In this document: piece after piece, positions 9,318 through 18,218 of the stretch
Position numbering within the stretch: position 1 is the stretch's first letter
How the letters are laid out: the number at the start of each line of letters is the position of its first letter
Origin: Sphingobacteriia bacterium
GTDB lineage: Bacteria > Bacteroidota > Bacteroidia > UBA7662
Reading direction: 5' to 3'
Assembly (NCBI GenBank): GCA_009927485.1
Contig: RFMW01000154.1
Coordinates: 1-45,580, forward strand
DNA length: 45,580 nt
Made by a program: the position numbers and the translations under genes
The notes under the pieces: model-generated
Told to the model about the DNA's origin: nothing
What the model saw: the letters and a program-made list of their open reading frames with translations, nothing else
Database searches by the model: none

Positions 9318-10574
9318 ATGGCAGTCGGACCCCCTGTAAGCATCAAAACCTCCACCGGCTTTACCATTCTTTGCCTGCATGATCCGCATTACACCCTGGC
9401 TCATCTGGCCTTGATCAACGACAGCGGCAGCAGGGATGACCTGCCGGTTGGATCGGGGGTGACGCATTGCCTCGAACATTTGTTGTTCAAGGGCACCCGC
9501 GATCGCAATACATTCCAAGTCCTTTCAGAACTGGAAAACAAGGGGGGAGATCTCAATGCCTTCACCACCAAGGAACGCTTGGTACTTCATGCCTCCTGCC
9601 CCGCGGTTCACAGCCTCACCGCCCTGGATTTGTTGGGGGATATGTGGTGGCATTCCACGTGGAGCGATGAAGAGTTCCGCAAAGAACAAAAGATCATCCG
9701 GGAAGAAATCGGTATGTACCGGGATAATCCGGAGGAAAGCCTCTTGGAAGAATTTGAAACGCTGGTCTTTGGTCGGCATGCCCTGGCCCATCCCATCCTG
9801 GGGTATGAGGAAGAACTGATGCGCCTTCGTTCCCAAGAGGTTCATGCCTATTACCGAAACGTCTTCTTGCAACGGCCCACCGTATTGGTCTATCATGGTC
9901 CTCTGGAGCCCCTGGAGGTCAAGGCCGCAATCGAGCGACACCAAACAAAGCCCAAGAAATCCGGATTTGCGACGCATTCCGCTTCGTTGCGCAAACGCCC
10001 ATCAGGCCTTCGTCAAAGCAAATCCCTTGATAAAGTTCAGGATTTCAACCAAGCCTACGGAATGATCGGGGGTCGTGCGCCCTCGGTAAGCGATGACAAC
10101 CGATGGGCCATTGCCCTACTCTTTAATTGGCTGGGTGGCGATCACATGAGTGCGAGGCTGAGCATGGAATTGCGCGAAAATCTTGCCCTGGTTTACGAAA
10201 TAGAAGCTCAATACAGCCCTTATTCCGATACCGGCATGTGGTCCATACCTTTTTCTTGCGATCCAAGCAATGATCGCTTGGTTCAAAAAAGGGTGGAGGA
10301 AATCCTTCATCGACCCTCCTTGTCCACCCCCACCGCCTCTGAATTCAAAATAGCCAAAGAGCAAATGATTGGCCGTATTCTATTGGCCGAAGAGAACCGT
10401 CTTCAAAACCTCATTGGGTGGGGTCAGGCCTACCTCGATGGCAACCGACTCTTGGACACCCAAGAAATTATTGACCGTATCCATCGAATTCCTAGAACGG
10501 CCGTTCTGGATGCCGCCAATCATTTGTTTCGTGTTATGCCCAGAAGGTCCTTGCTATGGACCTGTGCACCATGA
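9318..10574 (+). CDS. M16 family (pitrilysin/insulinase-like) zinc peptidase
   Basis: HCLEH (HxxEH) zinc motif in GSGVTHCLEHLLFKGT; KIIREEIGMYRDNPEE. ORF 9186..10574; likely start ATG 9318. Confidence 0.9.
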   Translation: MAVGPPVSIKTSTGFTILCLHDPHYTLAHLALINDSGSRDDLPVGSGVTHCLEHLLFKGTRDRNTFQVLSELENKGGDLNAFTTKERLVLHASCPAVHSLTALDLLGDMWWHSTWSDEEFRKEQKIIREEIGMYRDNPEESLLEEFETLVFGRHALAHPILGYEEELMRLRSQEVHAYYRNVFLQRPTVLVYHGPLEPLEVKAAIERHQTKPKKSGFATHSASLRKRPSGLRQSKSLDKVQDFNQAYGMIGGRAPSVSDDNRWAIALLFNWLGGDHMSARLSMELRENLALVYEIEAQYSPYSDTGMWSIPFSCDPSNDRLVQKRVEEILHRPSLSTPTASEFKIAKEQMIGRILLAEENRLQNLIGWGQAYLDGNRLLDTQEIIDRIHRIPRTAVLDAANHLFRVMPRRSLLWTCAP

Positions 10575-10597
10575 CCCTGCCCTTGTGATTCTACCGT

Positions 10598-11245
10598 ATG
10601 CTTATGCGATTTTTTCCTGAACCTCTCGAAAACTACATTAACCAGCACAGCAGCGCACCCAGCGCACTGCTCCATGAATTGGAACGCGATACCCACCTGC
10701 GTTGCCTCATGCCTCAAATGTGTTCCGGGCATCAACAAGGACGCCTGCTCGCCCTCCTCAGCAAAATGTTACGGCCAAAAAGAATTCTGGAGATCGGAAC
10801 GTTCACCGGTTATTCAGCGCTCTGTCTGGCGGAAGGTTTAACGGATGGCGGCCATCTTCATAGCATCGATAACAACGCCGAAATCATGGACATGGCGCAA
10901 TCCTATGTGGATCGCTCACCATACCGCGAGCAAATCACCCTGCACGAAGGGCCTGGCTTGGATTGGATCCAACGCCTGGACCAGCCTTGGGATTTGGTCT
11001 TCATCGATGCGGACAAAGAGAATTACCCCCGTTACCTCGAGGCTCTCTTACCCAAGCTCCAAGTGGGAGCCATCCTATTGGCAGACAATGTTTTGTGGAG
11101 TGGAAAAATCGCAGACCCTGCAGCGGATGATGACGAAACCAAGGCCCTGCGCTCGTACAATCGCATGGTTATGGAAAACCCCCGCCTGGAGGCGATGATT
11201 CTATCCGTAAGGGATGGAATATCGCTGGCGAGGGTTATTCACTAA
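10598..11245 (+). CDS. Class I SAM-dependent O-methyltransferase
   Basis: RILEIGTFTGYSALCLAEGL ... LVFIDADKENYPRYLEALLPKLQVGAILLADNVLWSGKI. Confidence 0.92.
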   Translation: MLMRFFPEPLENYINQHSSAPSALLHELERDTHLRCLMPQMCSGHQQGRLLALLSKMLRPKRILEIGTFTGYSALCLAEGLTDGGHLHSIDNNAEIMDMAQSYVDRSPYREQITLHEGPGLDWIQRLDQPWDLVFIDADKENYPRYLEALLPKLQVGAILLADNVLWSGKIADPAADDDETKALRSYNRMVMENPRLEAMILSVRDGISLARVIH

Positions 11246-11302
11246 GGCAAACCTTGGAAGGCTAGGCCTTGTTGATCGCTAGCGGCGATTGGCCGCTGTG
11301 AC

Positions 11303-12043
11303 CTAGAATCTCCAACCAACGCGCACGGTTGGCAAAGCACTGAAATTGGTGCTCACCTTGCGATCTGCAGGAGCCAAATTCACCTTGGCAGAGCCTGCAA
11401 GGCTTTCGATTTCAAATTCGACAATGCGGTTGTTGCGTACATTCATCAACCAATTAAGCTCCAAACCCATGTACAAATTCTCGATGAGGTAAATATCAAC
11501 CCCGGCAACAGCGCCGAAATTATAGGAGAAGAAGGGAGCGTTGAGACTGGCCGTGGTTTGGAACTCATAAATACCATCGCCTGCTGCATCTTGGTTATAA
11601 TCTTTCCAAAGTTCTTTGCCGCGTCCTGCACCAATTCCGGCAACGGCTCCGAAGTAGGGCGACACACGCTTGGCACCGGATGGATGATATTCCAAACCGC
11701 CTTGCAATCCCCATGAACGATCGATGACTGTCCGTGTTCCCACTTTGCCGTCAAAATTGTCGGGGTTTGAATACACGTTTTCAACCGTTGAATTGGTAGC
11801 CGCGTTCAAGGTGCCACGAATGGCAAAACGATCCGACAAAAAATAGCGATACCTCAACTGAGGTAAAACCACCGTAATCCCTTCCGAAAAGTTCAAACCG
11901 GCCTCGATCGTGGAGCGATGAGCGCCATAACTGATGAATCCGCCTCCGTTGTTGACAGAAATTGGCTTCTGAGCGTACGCCGAAGGGGTAGATGCCAAGA
12001 GGACAGCAACAATAGCACTGGAGATGATAGCTTTCAATTTCAT
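11303..12043 (-). CDS. Outer-membrane beta-barrel protein
   Basis: Signal peptide MKLKAIISSAIVAVLLASTPSAYAQ; alternating beta-strand pattern; terminal aromatic (VGWRF). Confidence 0.8.
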   Translation of the reverse strand: MKLKAIISSAIVAVLLASTPSAYAQKPISVNNGGGFISYGAHRSTIEAGLNFSEGITVVLPQLRYRYFLSDRFAIRGTLNAATNSTVENVYSNPDNFDGKVGTRTVIDRSWGLQGGLEYHPSGAKRVSPYFGAVAGIGAGRGKELWKDYNQDAAGDGIYEFQTTASLNAPFFSYNFGAVAGVDIYLIENLYMGLELNWLMNVRNNRIVEFEIESLAGSAKVNLAPADRKVSTNFSALPTVRVGWRF

Positions 12044-12218
12044 AAAGGGGTTTTTGAAGAATGAAGGGGGTGAATTGGGTTAGAACGAAGAATCCTTGTT
12101 GTGGATTTATTTTCAAAAGTAACGCAAACAGCGTCTTTAACGCCCCTCTGCGGCGAATAAATTGCAAAACCCCGGGTCAGACCTAATTTAACCTCCCGAA
12201 TCCAAACGATTTTTCAAC

Positions 12219-14606
12219 ATGAACAACGTCTGCGTTACTAAGTTAATTGTCGCTTTGGTTTTAGGGCTTTGGTGCGGTCCACTGACCCTTTGGGCCCAAT
12301 CAGGTGCAGGAAGCCCCAGGGGGTCGTCGTTGTACGATGATCACGTTTTGGGACGGATCGACGTCTTTTTGCCGCCGGATAGCTTGGCGGAGATGTTGGC
12401 CAATCCCAATTCCAACCGGGAGTACCGGTCCACGGTGGTTTTCACGAGGGCGGGAATTCAGGACAGCCTGTTTGAATGCGGGCTGCGGATTCGAGGAAAT
12501 ACATCGCGAAACGCCCAGAAGAAACAGTTCCGCATATCCTTCAATTCGTTCAGGCCAGGGCAAAACCTGGAAGGGATCAGCGATCTCAACCTCTACGGGA
12601 TGCACAACGATCCTTCCATCAGCCGGGCCAAATTCTATTACGACCTGACCCACCGTGTCGGCGGGCGTTCTGCAAGAGCGGCCCATGTGAACCTCTATTT
12701 CAACGGACGATTCAGGGGGGTCTATGTCAACGTCGAACAATTGAACGAGGATTTCCTGCAAAGCGAATTTGCCCAGGATTACGGGAACCTGTACAAATGC
12801 CTGTGGCCTGCGGATCTGGTGTACATTTCCAACAATCCTAACGATTACAAATTGACCTCCGGGGGACGCAGGGCCTATGAACTCATGACCAATACGGCCG
12901 CCGATGATTACAGCAATTTCGCCAAACTTATTCGAACCCTTAACCAAACCGCTTCTGCCCAAATTTATTGCCAGCTTGATAGCATTTTCGATATCGAATC
13001 GGCTCTACTCACCCTGGCCACGGACCTGAGCACCGGTCATTGGGATTCGTATTATAACAAAAATAACTTCTACCTCTATGACCATCCCGTGGATGGACGA
13101 TTTCGGTTCTTGCCTTACGATCCTGACAATACGATGGGTATCCAATGGGGTGGGCCTAATTACCAAACCATCTCCCCTTTCTCATTTACTCCCGGTGAAT
13201 CCAGGCCGCTGTACGACAAGCTTATGGCCAACACGGATACCCGAAATATCTACGGATTTTATTTAAGAAAAGTTGCTAATCAACAAGTTAGCACTGGATT
13301 TCTAGCGCAAGTGGATTCCATTCGAAGCCGCATTGCCCCCTTTGCCTTGGTGGATACGTTCCGAAGCCTGGATTATGGCTATACCTACAGTCAATTTCTG
13401 TCCTCCTTTGCAGGAGCAGCTGCTGGTGGTCATGTCAACAGCAGCATTATTCCATTTCTGGGGGCTCGATCCAATGCTACCTTGAATGCTTCCCTGGGAC
13501 CCGCAAACCTACCGCCTGTTGTGCACAGGCCCATGGTCATCAACCCTTACCCCGGAAGGCGGGCCACTATTCGCGTTCGTATCGAAGATGAACTGAGCAA
13601 CGGCATACAGGCGACTGCAACGGTAACACAAGACGGGCAATCCCTAACCATCCCCCTCTGGGATGATGGACAACATGGGGATGGGATGGCCGGAGACGGG
13701 ATGTACGGCGCCTATGTTACGTTGAATGCGCAGGTTCAGCAATGCAGCGTGCAGGTGCAGGCCAGGGACTCGGCCCAGAACCTAAGAACCAGGCCCTGCA
13801 ACCCTATGCGCATCAAGACCAGGCCCATGGGCCCCCTCTATTTGAACGAAATCATGGCCCTGAACCACAACGGCATTACGGATCAAAGCGGGAGGACCAG
13901 CGATTGGATTGAGCTCTACAACGGCGGGACCCAACCCTGGGTGACCGGCACCAACACCTACCTCTCGGACAATATGGCCAATCCTGGCCTTTGGAAATTG
14001 CCCAATATCAGCATCCCGGCCGGTAGCTATGCCCTGGTATGGGCGTCCGGGGATACGACACGGGGTGCAATGCATGCCAATTTTACGCTGTCCGGGTACG
14101 GGGAATGCTTGGGTCTGTTCAGGTTCCAAAACAACCAGTTCCAGATGCTCGACACCCTCTGCTACAGTCCTCAAATTCCGGATGTTTCAACGGGTCGCAA
14201 CGGGGATGGCAATTTGGATTGGATCTCCTACCTCGTCTCAACCCCTGAACGAAGCAATGCCTTGCTGAGTTCTTTGGCCAAGGACGCAGATGAGTCCTTA
14301 GCCAATCCGCCCTGTCCCGCGATGCCCAATCCTTTTGGGGAGCATTTGCTTCTACAGTTCCAGGCCAAGTCTGGGCCCATTACCTGGGAAATCCGCGGGG
14401 CCAACGGCCAAAAAATCGAAGAAGGGCTCTTGAATTCAAGCATGGAGGAACCTGCGGAAGGCTACGATGGCGACCAGGGATCAGGCCAATCGGATCCACT
14501 CAGGACCCTTCGCCTGTCAACCATGGCATGGCCGGCAGGGCTCTATACCTTGCATTGGCGGCAGGGGCAGCGATCGTACCGATGCAAATTGATCAAAGGG
14601 CCTTAA
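12219..14606 (+). CDS. CotH kinase family protein with lamin-tail-like domain and T9SS-type C-terminal domain
   Basis: LRIRGNTSRNAQKKQFRISFNSF ... TDLSTGHWDSYYNKNNFYLYDHPVDGRFRFLPYDPDNTMG (CotH); LYLNEIMALNHNGITDQSGRTSDWIELYNGG (LTD); C-terminal MAWPAGLYTLHWRQGQRSYRCKLIKGP (T9SS type A-like). Confidence 0.88.
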   Translation: MNNVCVTKLIVALVLGLWCGPLTLWAQSGAGSPRGSSLYDDHVLGRIDVFLPPDSLAEMLANPNSNREYRSTVVFTRAGIQDSLFECGLRIRGNTSRNAQKKQFRISFNSFRPGQNLEGISDLNLYGMHNDPSISRAKFYYDLTHRVGGRSARAAHVNLYFNGRFRGVYVNVEQLNEDFLQSEFAQDYGNLYKCLWPADLVYISNNPNDYKLTSGGRRAYELMTNTAADDYSNFAKLIRTLNQTASAQIYCQLDSIFDIESALLTLATDLSTGHWDSYYNKNNFYLYDHPVDGRFRFLPYDPDNTMGIQWGGPNYQTISPFSFTPGESRPLYDKLMANTDTRNIYGFYLRKVANQQVSTGFLAQVDSIRSRIAPFALVDTFRSLDYGYTYSQFLSSFAGAAAGGHVNSSIIPFLGARSNATLNASLGPANLPPVVHRPMVINPYPGRRATIRVRIEDELSNGIQATATVTQDGQSLTIPLWDDGQHGDGMAGDGMYGAYVTLNAQVQQCSVQVQARDSAQNLRTRPCNPMRIKTRPMGPLYLNEIMALNHNGITDQSGRTSDWIELYNGGTQPWVTGTNTYLSDNMANPGLWKLPNISIPAGSYALVWASGDTTRGAMHANFTLSGYGECLGLFRFQNNQFQMLDTLCYSPQIPDVSTGRNGDGNLDWISYLVSTPERSNALLSSLAKDADESLANPPCPAMPNPFGEHLLLQFQAKSGPITWEIRGANGQKIEEGLLNSSMEEPAEGYDGDQGSGQSDPLRTLRLSTMAWPAGLYTLHWRQGQRSYRCKLIKGP

Positions 14607-14646
14607 AATCGCTCAAACATCGGCAGGGCAAGGGTGTTCTAAAGGG

Positions 14647-16170
14647 ATGCCCCCTCACCGTTCCCGCCAGGATTTTCTTTTTTTCCCCCACCAATTGGCG
14701 TTGCCTTCGGTTGAGCAATGCTCATCCACGAAGCGAGCATGGATTGTGGAGGAATGGTTATTCTTCAGGCAATATCCTTTTCATCGGCAGAAATTGATTC
14801 ACCAGCGCGCATGCATGATGTCCTTCGCCGACGAATTGCAGAGCCTGGGATGGGAGGTGGAATACATCGAAGCGCAGGACCCAAGGGCGGAGTCCGGTGC
14901 CTTGATCCATGACCTCTCCGCCCTAGAGGGCCTTCAAGAAGTGACTGCCTTTCGTTGCAGTGATTTTTGGTTGGAAAAAAGATTGCTCAAGGCATCGGCT
15001 GCAACAGGTCTCACGATTGCATGGCTCGACAATCCCTTGTTCTTGGATCAACCCATGGAGCCGAATTCGTGGTTCCAAGGACGTAAGCGCTTCCTTCAGG
15101 CGGATTATTACCGCAAACAACGGATGCAACACGGCATCCTGGTGGATCCTAAATCAGGGGATCCCGTTGGTGGGCAATGGAGTTTCGACGAAGACAACCG
15201 CAAAACCTATCCAAAAGATGCAACGCCCCCACCCCCTCCTTCCCTGGAATGGAACAAGGCCTGGGTGGAAGCCGAAGCCTATGTCCAAAAGCATTTTCCC
15301 AAGGCCCCCGGTGCAGCCCGGGGAGCATGGGCCTGGCCGGTGAATCGGAAGGATGCAGAGCAATGGCTCATGTCCTTTGTGCGGGATAGGCTTTCCTTGT
15401 TTGGACCTTACGAAGATGCTATGGATCAACGATTTAGTCTGCTCCATCATTCCGGAATTTCACCGCTGCTGAACAACGGATTGCTCCGTCCTGAACAAGT
15501 GCTGGCGGCCTGCCTGAAAGCCAGCAAACAACAGAAAATCCCTTTGTCTAGCACGGAGGGATTGGTGAGGCAAATTCTGGGCTGGAGGGAATTTGTACAC
15601 GGGGTGTATTTGCATGCCGGGGTTCGTCAGCGCAACGGAAATTTCTGGGGATTTGATCGTTCGATGCCCCAGGCTTTTTATACGGCAACAACAGGCATCG
15701 AGCCCGTGGATCATTGCATCCGAGGGGTCTTGAACAATGCGTACAACCATCATATTGAACGCCTGATGATCTTGAGTAATTTTATGTTACTGTGTGAAAT
15801 CCGACCGCATGCGGTTTATCAATGGTTTATGGAAATGTACATTGACGCCTACGATTGGGTCATGGTACCCAACGTGTACGGTATGGGTCAATTCGCGGAT
15901 GGTGGGGTGCTTTCCACCAAGCCTTATATCAGTTCCAGCAATTACGTACTCAAGATGAGCAATTACCGAGCCGACAAGGCTTGGACTGAACCGTGGGACG
16001 CCCTTTATTGGCGCTTTATTTCCTCCAACAAAGCCTATTTTCTTCGAAATCCACGATCGGCCATGATGGTGCGTCAATGGGAAAAAAAGCCAGCCGCCGT
16101 GCAGGAGCAGCTCCTTCAAAATGCAGAAGATTTCCTGCAAAACTTGCATCTAAACAAATCCAAAAACTAA
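14647..16170 (+). CDS. Cryptochrome/photolyase family protein (PhrB/FeS-BCP-related)
   Basis: NNAYNHHIERLMILSNFMLLCEIRPHAVYQWFMEMYIDAYDWVMVPNVYGMGQFADGGVLSTKPYISSSNYVLKMSNY...LYWRFISSNKAYFLRNPR. Confidence 0.9.
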   Translation: MPPHRSRQDFLFFPHQLALPSVEQCSSTKRAWIVEEWLFFRQYPFHRQKLIHQRACMMSFADELQSLGWEVEYIEAQDPRAESGALIHDLSALEGLQEVTAFRCSDFWLEKRLLKASAATGLTIAWLDNPLFLDQPMEPNSWFQGRKRFLQADYYRKQRMQHGILVDPKSGDPVGGQWSFDEDNRKTYPKDATPPPPPSLEWNKAWVEAEAYVQKHFPKAPGAARGAWAWPVNRKDAEQWLMSFVRDRLSLFGPYEDAMDQRFSLLHHSGISPLLNNGLLRPEQVLAACLKASKQQKIPLSSTEGLVRQILGWREFVHGVYLHAGVRQRNGNFWGFDRSMPQAFYTATTGIEPVDHCIRGVLNNAYNHHIERLMILSNFMLLCEIRPHAVYQWFMEMYIDAYDWVMVPNVYGMGQFADGGVLSTKPYISSSNYVLKMSNYRADKAWTEPWDALYWRFISSNKAYFLRNPRSAMMVRQWEKKPAAVQEQLLQNAEDFLQNLHLNKSKN

Positions 16171-16178
16171 GCCAAGGC

Positions 16179-16691
16179 ATGCGGAAATTTTGGAATATTG
16201 CTGATGCCGCCGTGTATGCCTTGCTTACCCGTGATGGCTCGGAGAAGTGGAACTACAATTGCTGCACCTACGTGACCGCTGTAGGCATGCATCCCAAGCA
16301 TTACCTGACCGCGGTTTACCATGGAACCAAAAGTTTGGAAAATTTGCAACGCATTCCCCATCAAAATGTTGTCCTCCACCTCTTATCGCCTCAGCAGGCT
16401 CCCCTGATCCGGGTTTTGGGCCGTCAATCCGGTTTTGCCGTGGACAAACACGCCAAACTCCAGCGAGGCGGTCACCTGGCGAATTGGCGGGGTTACCCGG
16501 TCTTGAAAGAGGCCGCCGCATGGGCGGAACTGCGCAGCTTAGGGCCATTGCAGGGGGATGCGGCCTTTGCCCCGTTGGCCAGCGGTCCCACGGACCACGA
16601 ATTATGGCTGTGGGAATTGGTATCCACCAAGTTAAATTCCGAGGAGTACCTGAATACCGGAACCATGAGGAGTTTGGGCATCCTTCGTTAG
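16179..16691 (+). CDS. Flavin reductase family protein
   Basis: From ATG 16179: MRKFWNIADAAVYALLTRDGSEKWNYNCCTYVTAVGMHPKHYLTAVYHGTKSLENLQR..., FMN-binding split-barrel-like. Confidence 0.75.
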   Translation: MRKFWNIADAAVYALLTRDGSEKWNYNCCTYVTAVGMHPKHYLTAVYHGTKSLENLQRIPHQNVVLHLLSPQQAPLIRVLGRQSGFAVDKHAKLQRGGHLANWRGYPVLKEAAAWAELRSLGPLQGDAAFAPLASGPTDHELWLWELVSTKLNSEEYLNTGTMRSLGILR

Positions 16692-16726
16692 GGCCGTATC
16701 TTGGCGCTCCCAAAACCTATCATTTC

Positions 16727-18115
16727 ATGAATTACGATGTTATTGTCCTTGGCGGTGGACCCGGTGGGTATGTTGCTGCCATTCGAGCTTCCCAATTGGG
16801 CCTCAAGGTGGCTGTCGTTGAACGCGAAGCGCTGGGCGGAATCTGCCTCAATTGGGGCTGCATTCCTACCAAAGCCTTGCTCAAAAGTGCCCAAGTCTTC
16901 GAATACATCAAACACGCTTCGGATTATGGGATCAAGGTCGCGGATGCCCAAGCCGACTTTGGTGGGGTCATCCAGCGCAGCCGCGGTGTGGCCGACGGCA
17001 TGAGCAAAGGCGTAGCCTTCCTCATGAAGAAAAACAAAATCGAGGTCCACATGGGGAACGGTATCCTCAAGCCAGGGGGCAAAATCGAGGTCACTCAAGC
17101 CGATGGCAAGAGCATCACCCTGACCGCACCGCATATAGTGATCGCAACCGGGGCCAGAGCCCGTGCCTTGCCCAATCTTCCCATCGACGGCGAGAAAGTC
17201 ATCGAGTACCGCAAAGCCATGACCCTTCCCAAACAACCCAAATCCATGCTGGTTGTAGGATCCGGGGCCATCGGTGTTGAATTTGCCTACGTTTACCAAG
17301 CCATGGGCACCCAAGTGACCGTGGTGGAATACATGCCCAACATTGTTCCGGTCGAAGACGAGGAGGTCTCCAAGGCTCTGGAGAAATCCTACAAGAAAAT
17401 GGGGATGAATATTCTAACCAGTTCATCGGTCGAGTCGGTGGATACCTCCGGTGCAGGATGCAAGGTTCAGGTCAAAACACCAACCGGTATGCAAACCCTC
17501 GAAGCCGAAGTGGTGCTGAGCGCTGCAGGTATTGTTCCGAACATCGAAAACATCGGTTTGGAAGCCTGCGGTATCGCTCTCGACAAAGGCAAAATTCAAG
17601 TGGATGACTACTACCGCACCTCCACCAAAGGCTACTACGCCATTGGCGATGTGGTCAAAGGCCCTGCCTTGGCGCACGTTGCTTCGGCCGAAGGCATTAT
17701 TTGTGTAGAAAAAATCGCCGGCCATCATCCAGAGCCTCTGGACTACGGCAACATACCGGGTTGCACCTATTGCCAACCGGAAATTGCCTCGGTCGGCATG
17801 ACCGAGAAGGCCGCTAAGGAAGCAGGCTACGAACTCAAAGTGGGTAAATTCCCCTTCAGTGCCTCCGGAAAAGCAAGCGCCAGTGGGCACAAAGATGGCT
17901 TCGTTAAACTCATCTTCGATGACCAATACGGGGAGCTGCTGGGCGCCCACATGATTGGGGCGAATGTTACCGAAATGATCGCTGAATTGGTAGTTGCCCG
18001 CAAGCTTGAAACCACCGGACATGAACTGATCAAAGCGGTTCACCCGCATCCTACCCTTAGCGAAGCGGTTATGGAAGCAGCAGCGGCGGCTTACGGCGAA
18101 GTAATCCATTTGTAA
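16727..18115 (+). CDS. lpdA: Dihydrolipoyl dehydrogenase
   Basis: YDVIVLGGGPGGYVAAIRASQLGLKVAVVEREALGGICLNWGCIPTKALL; C-terminal HPHPTLSEAVMEAA. Confidence 0.96.
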   Translation: MNYDVIVLGGGPGGYVAAIRASQLGLKVAVVEREALGGICLNWGCIPTKALLKSAQVFEYIKHASDYGIKVADAQADFGGVIQRSRGVADGMSKGVAFLMKKNKIEVHMGNGILKPGGKIEVTQADGKSITLTAPHIVIATGARARALPNLPIDGEKVIEYRKAMTLPKQPKSMLVVGSGAIGVEFAYVYQAMGTQVTVVEYMPNIVPVEDEEVSKALEKSYKKMGMNILTSSSVESVDTSGAGCKVQVKTPTGMQTLEAEVVLSAAGIVPNIENIGLEACGIALDKGKIQVDDYYRTSTKGYYAIGDVVKGPALAHVASAEGIICVEKIAGHHPEPLDYGNIPGCTYCQPEIASVGMTEKAAKEAGYELKVGKFPFSASGKASASGHKDGFVKLIFDDQYGELLGAHMIGANVTEMIAELVVARKLETTGHELIKAVHPHPTLSEAVMEAAAAAYGEVIHL

Positions 18116-18218
18116 CATATCGTTGCCTTGCTCGAATATTTCTTAATTTCTGCCCTTAACCAGCACACCCCTTCACCCCATTAGAACCATCATTTTCCAG
18201 ACTTTAAACCCTTTTAAC

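Noticed and set aside
11258-11297. Two small inverted repeats (AAGGC-tag-GCCTT, AGCGGC-gattg-GCCGCT) between convergent O-methyltransferase and OMP genes
   Set aside because: Plausible termination structures but no T-tract; too weak to call a terminator from sequence alone.
12300-12962. 220-aa minus-strand ORF opposite the CotH gene
   Set aside because: Antisense shadow; no domain or signal, whereas the plus strand is clearly CotH.
16247-16726. Long N-terminal extension of the lpdA ORF
   Set aside because: Overlaps the flavin reductase in another frame; Lpd homology begins at MNYDVIVLGGGPGGY (16727).
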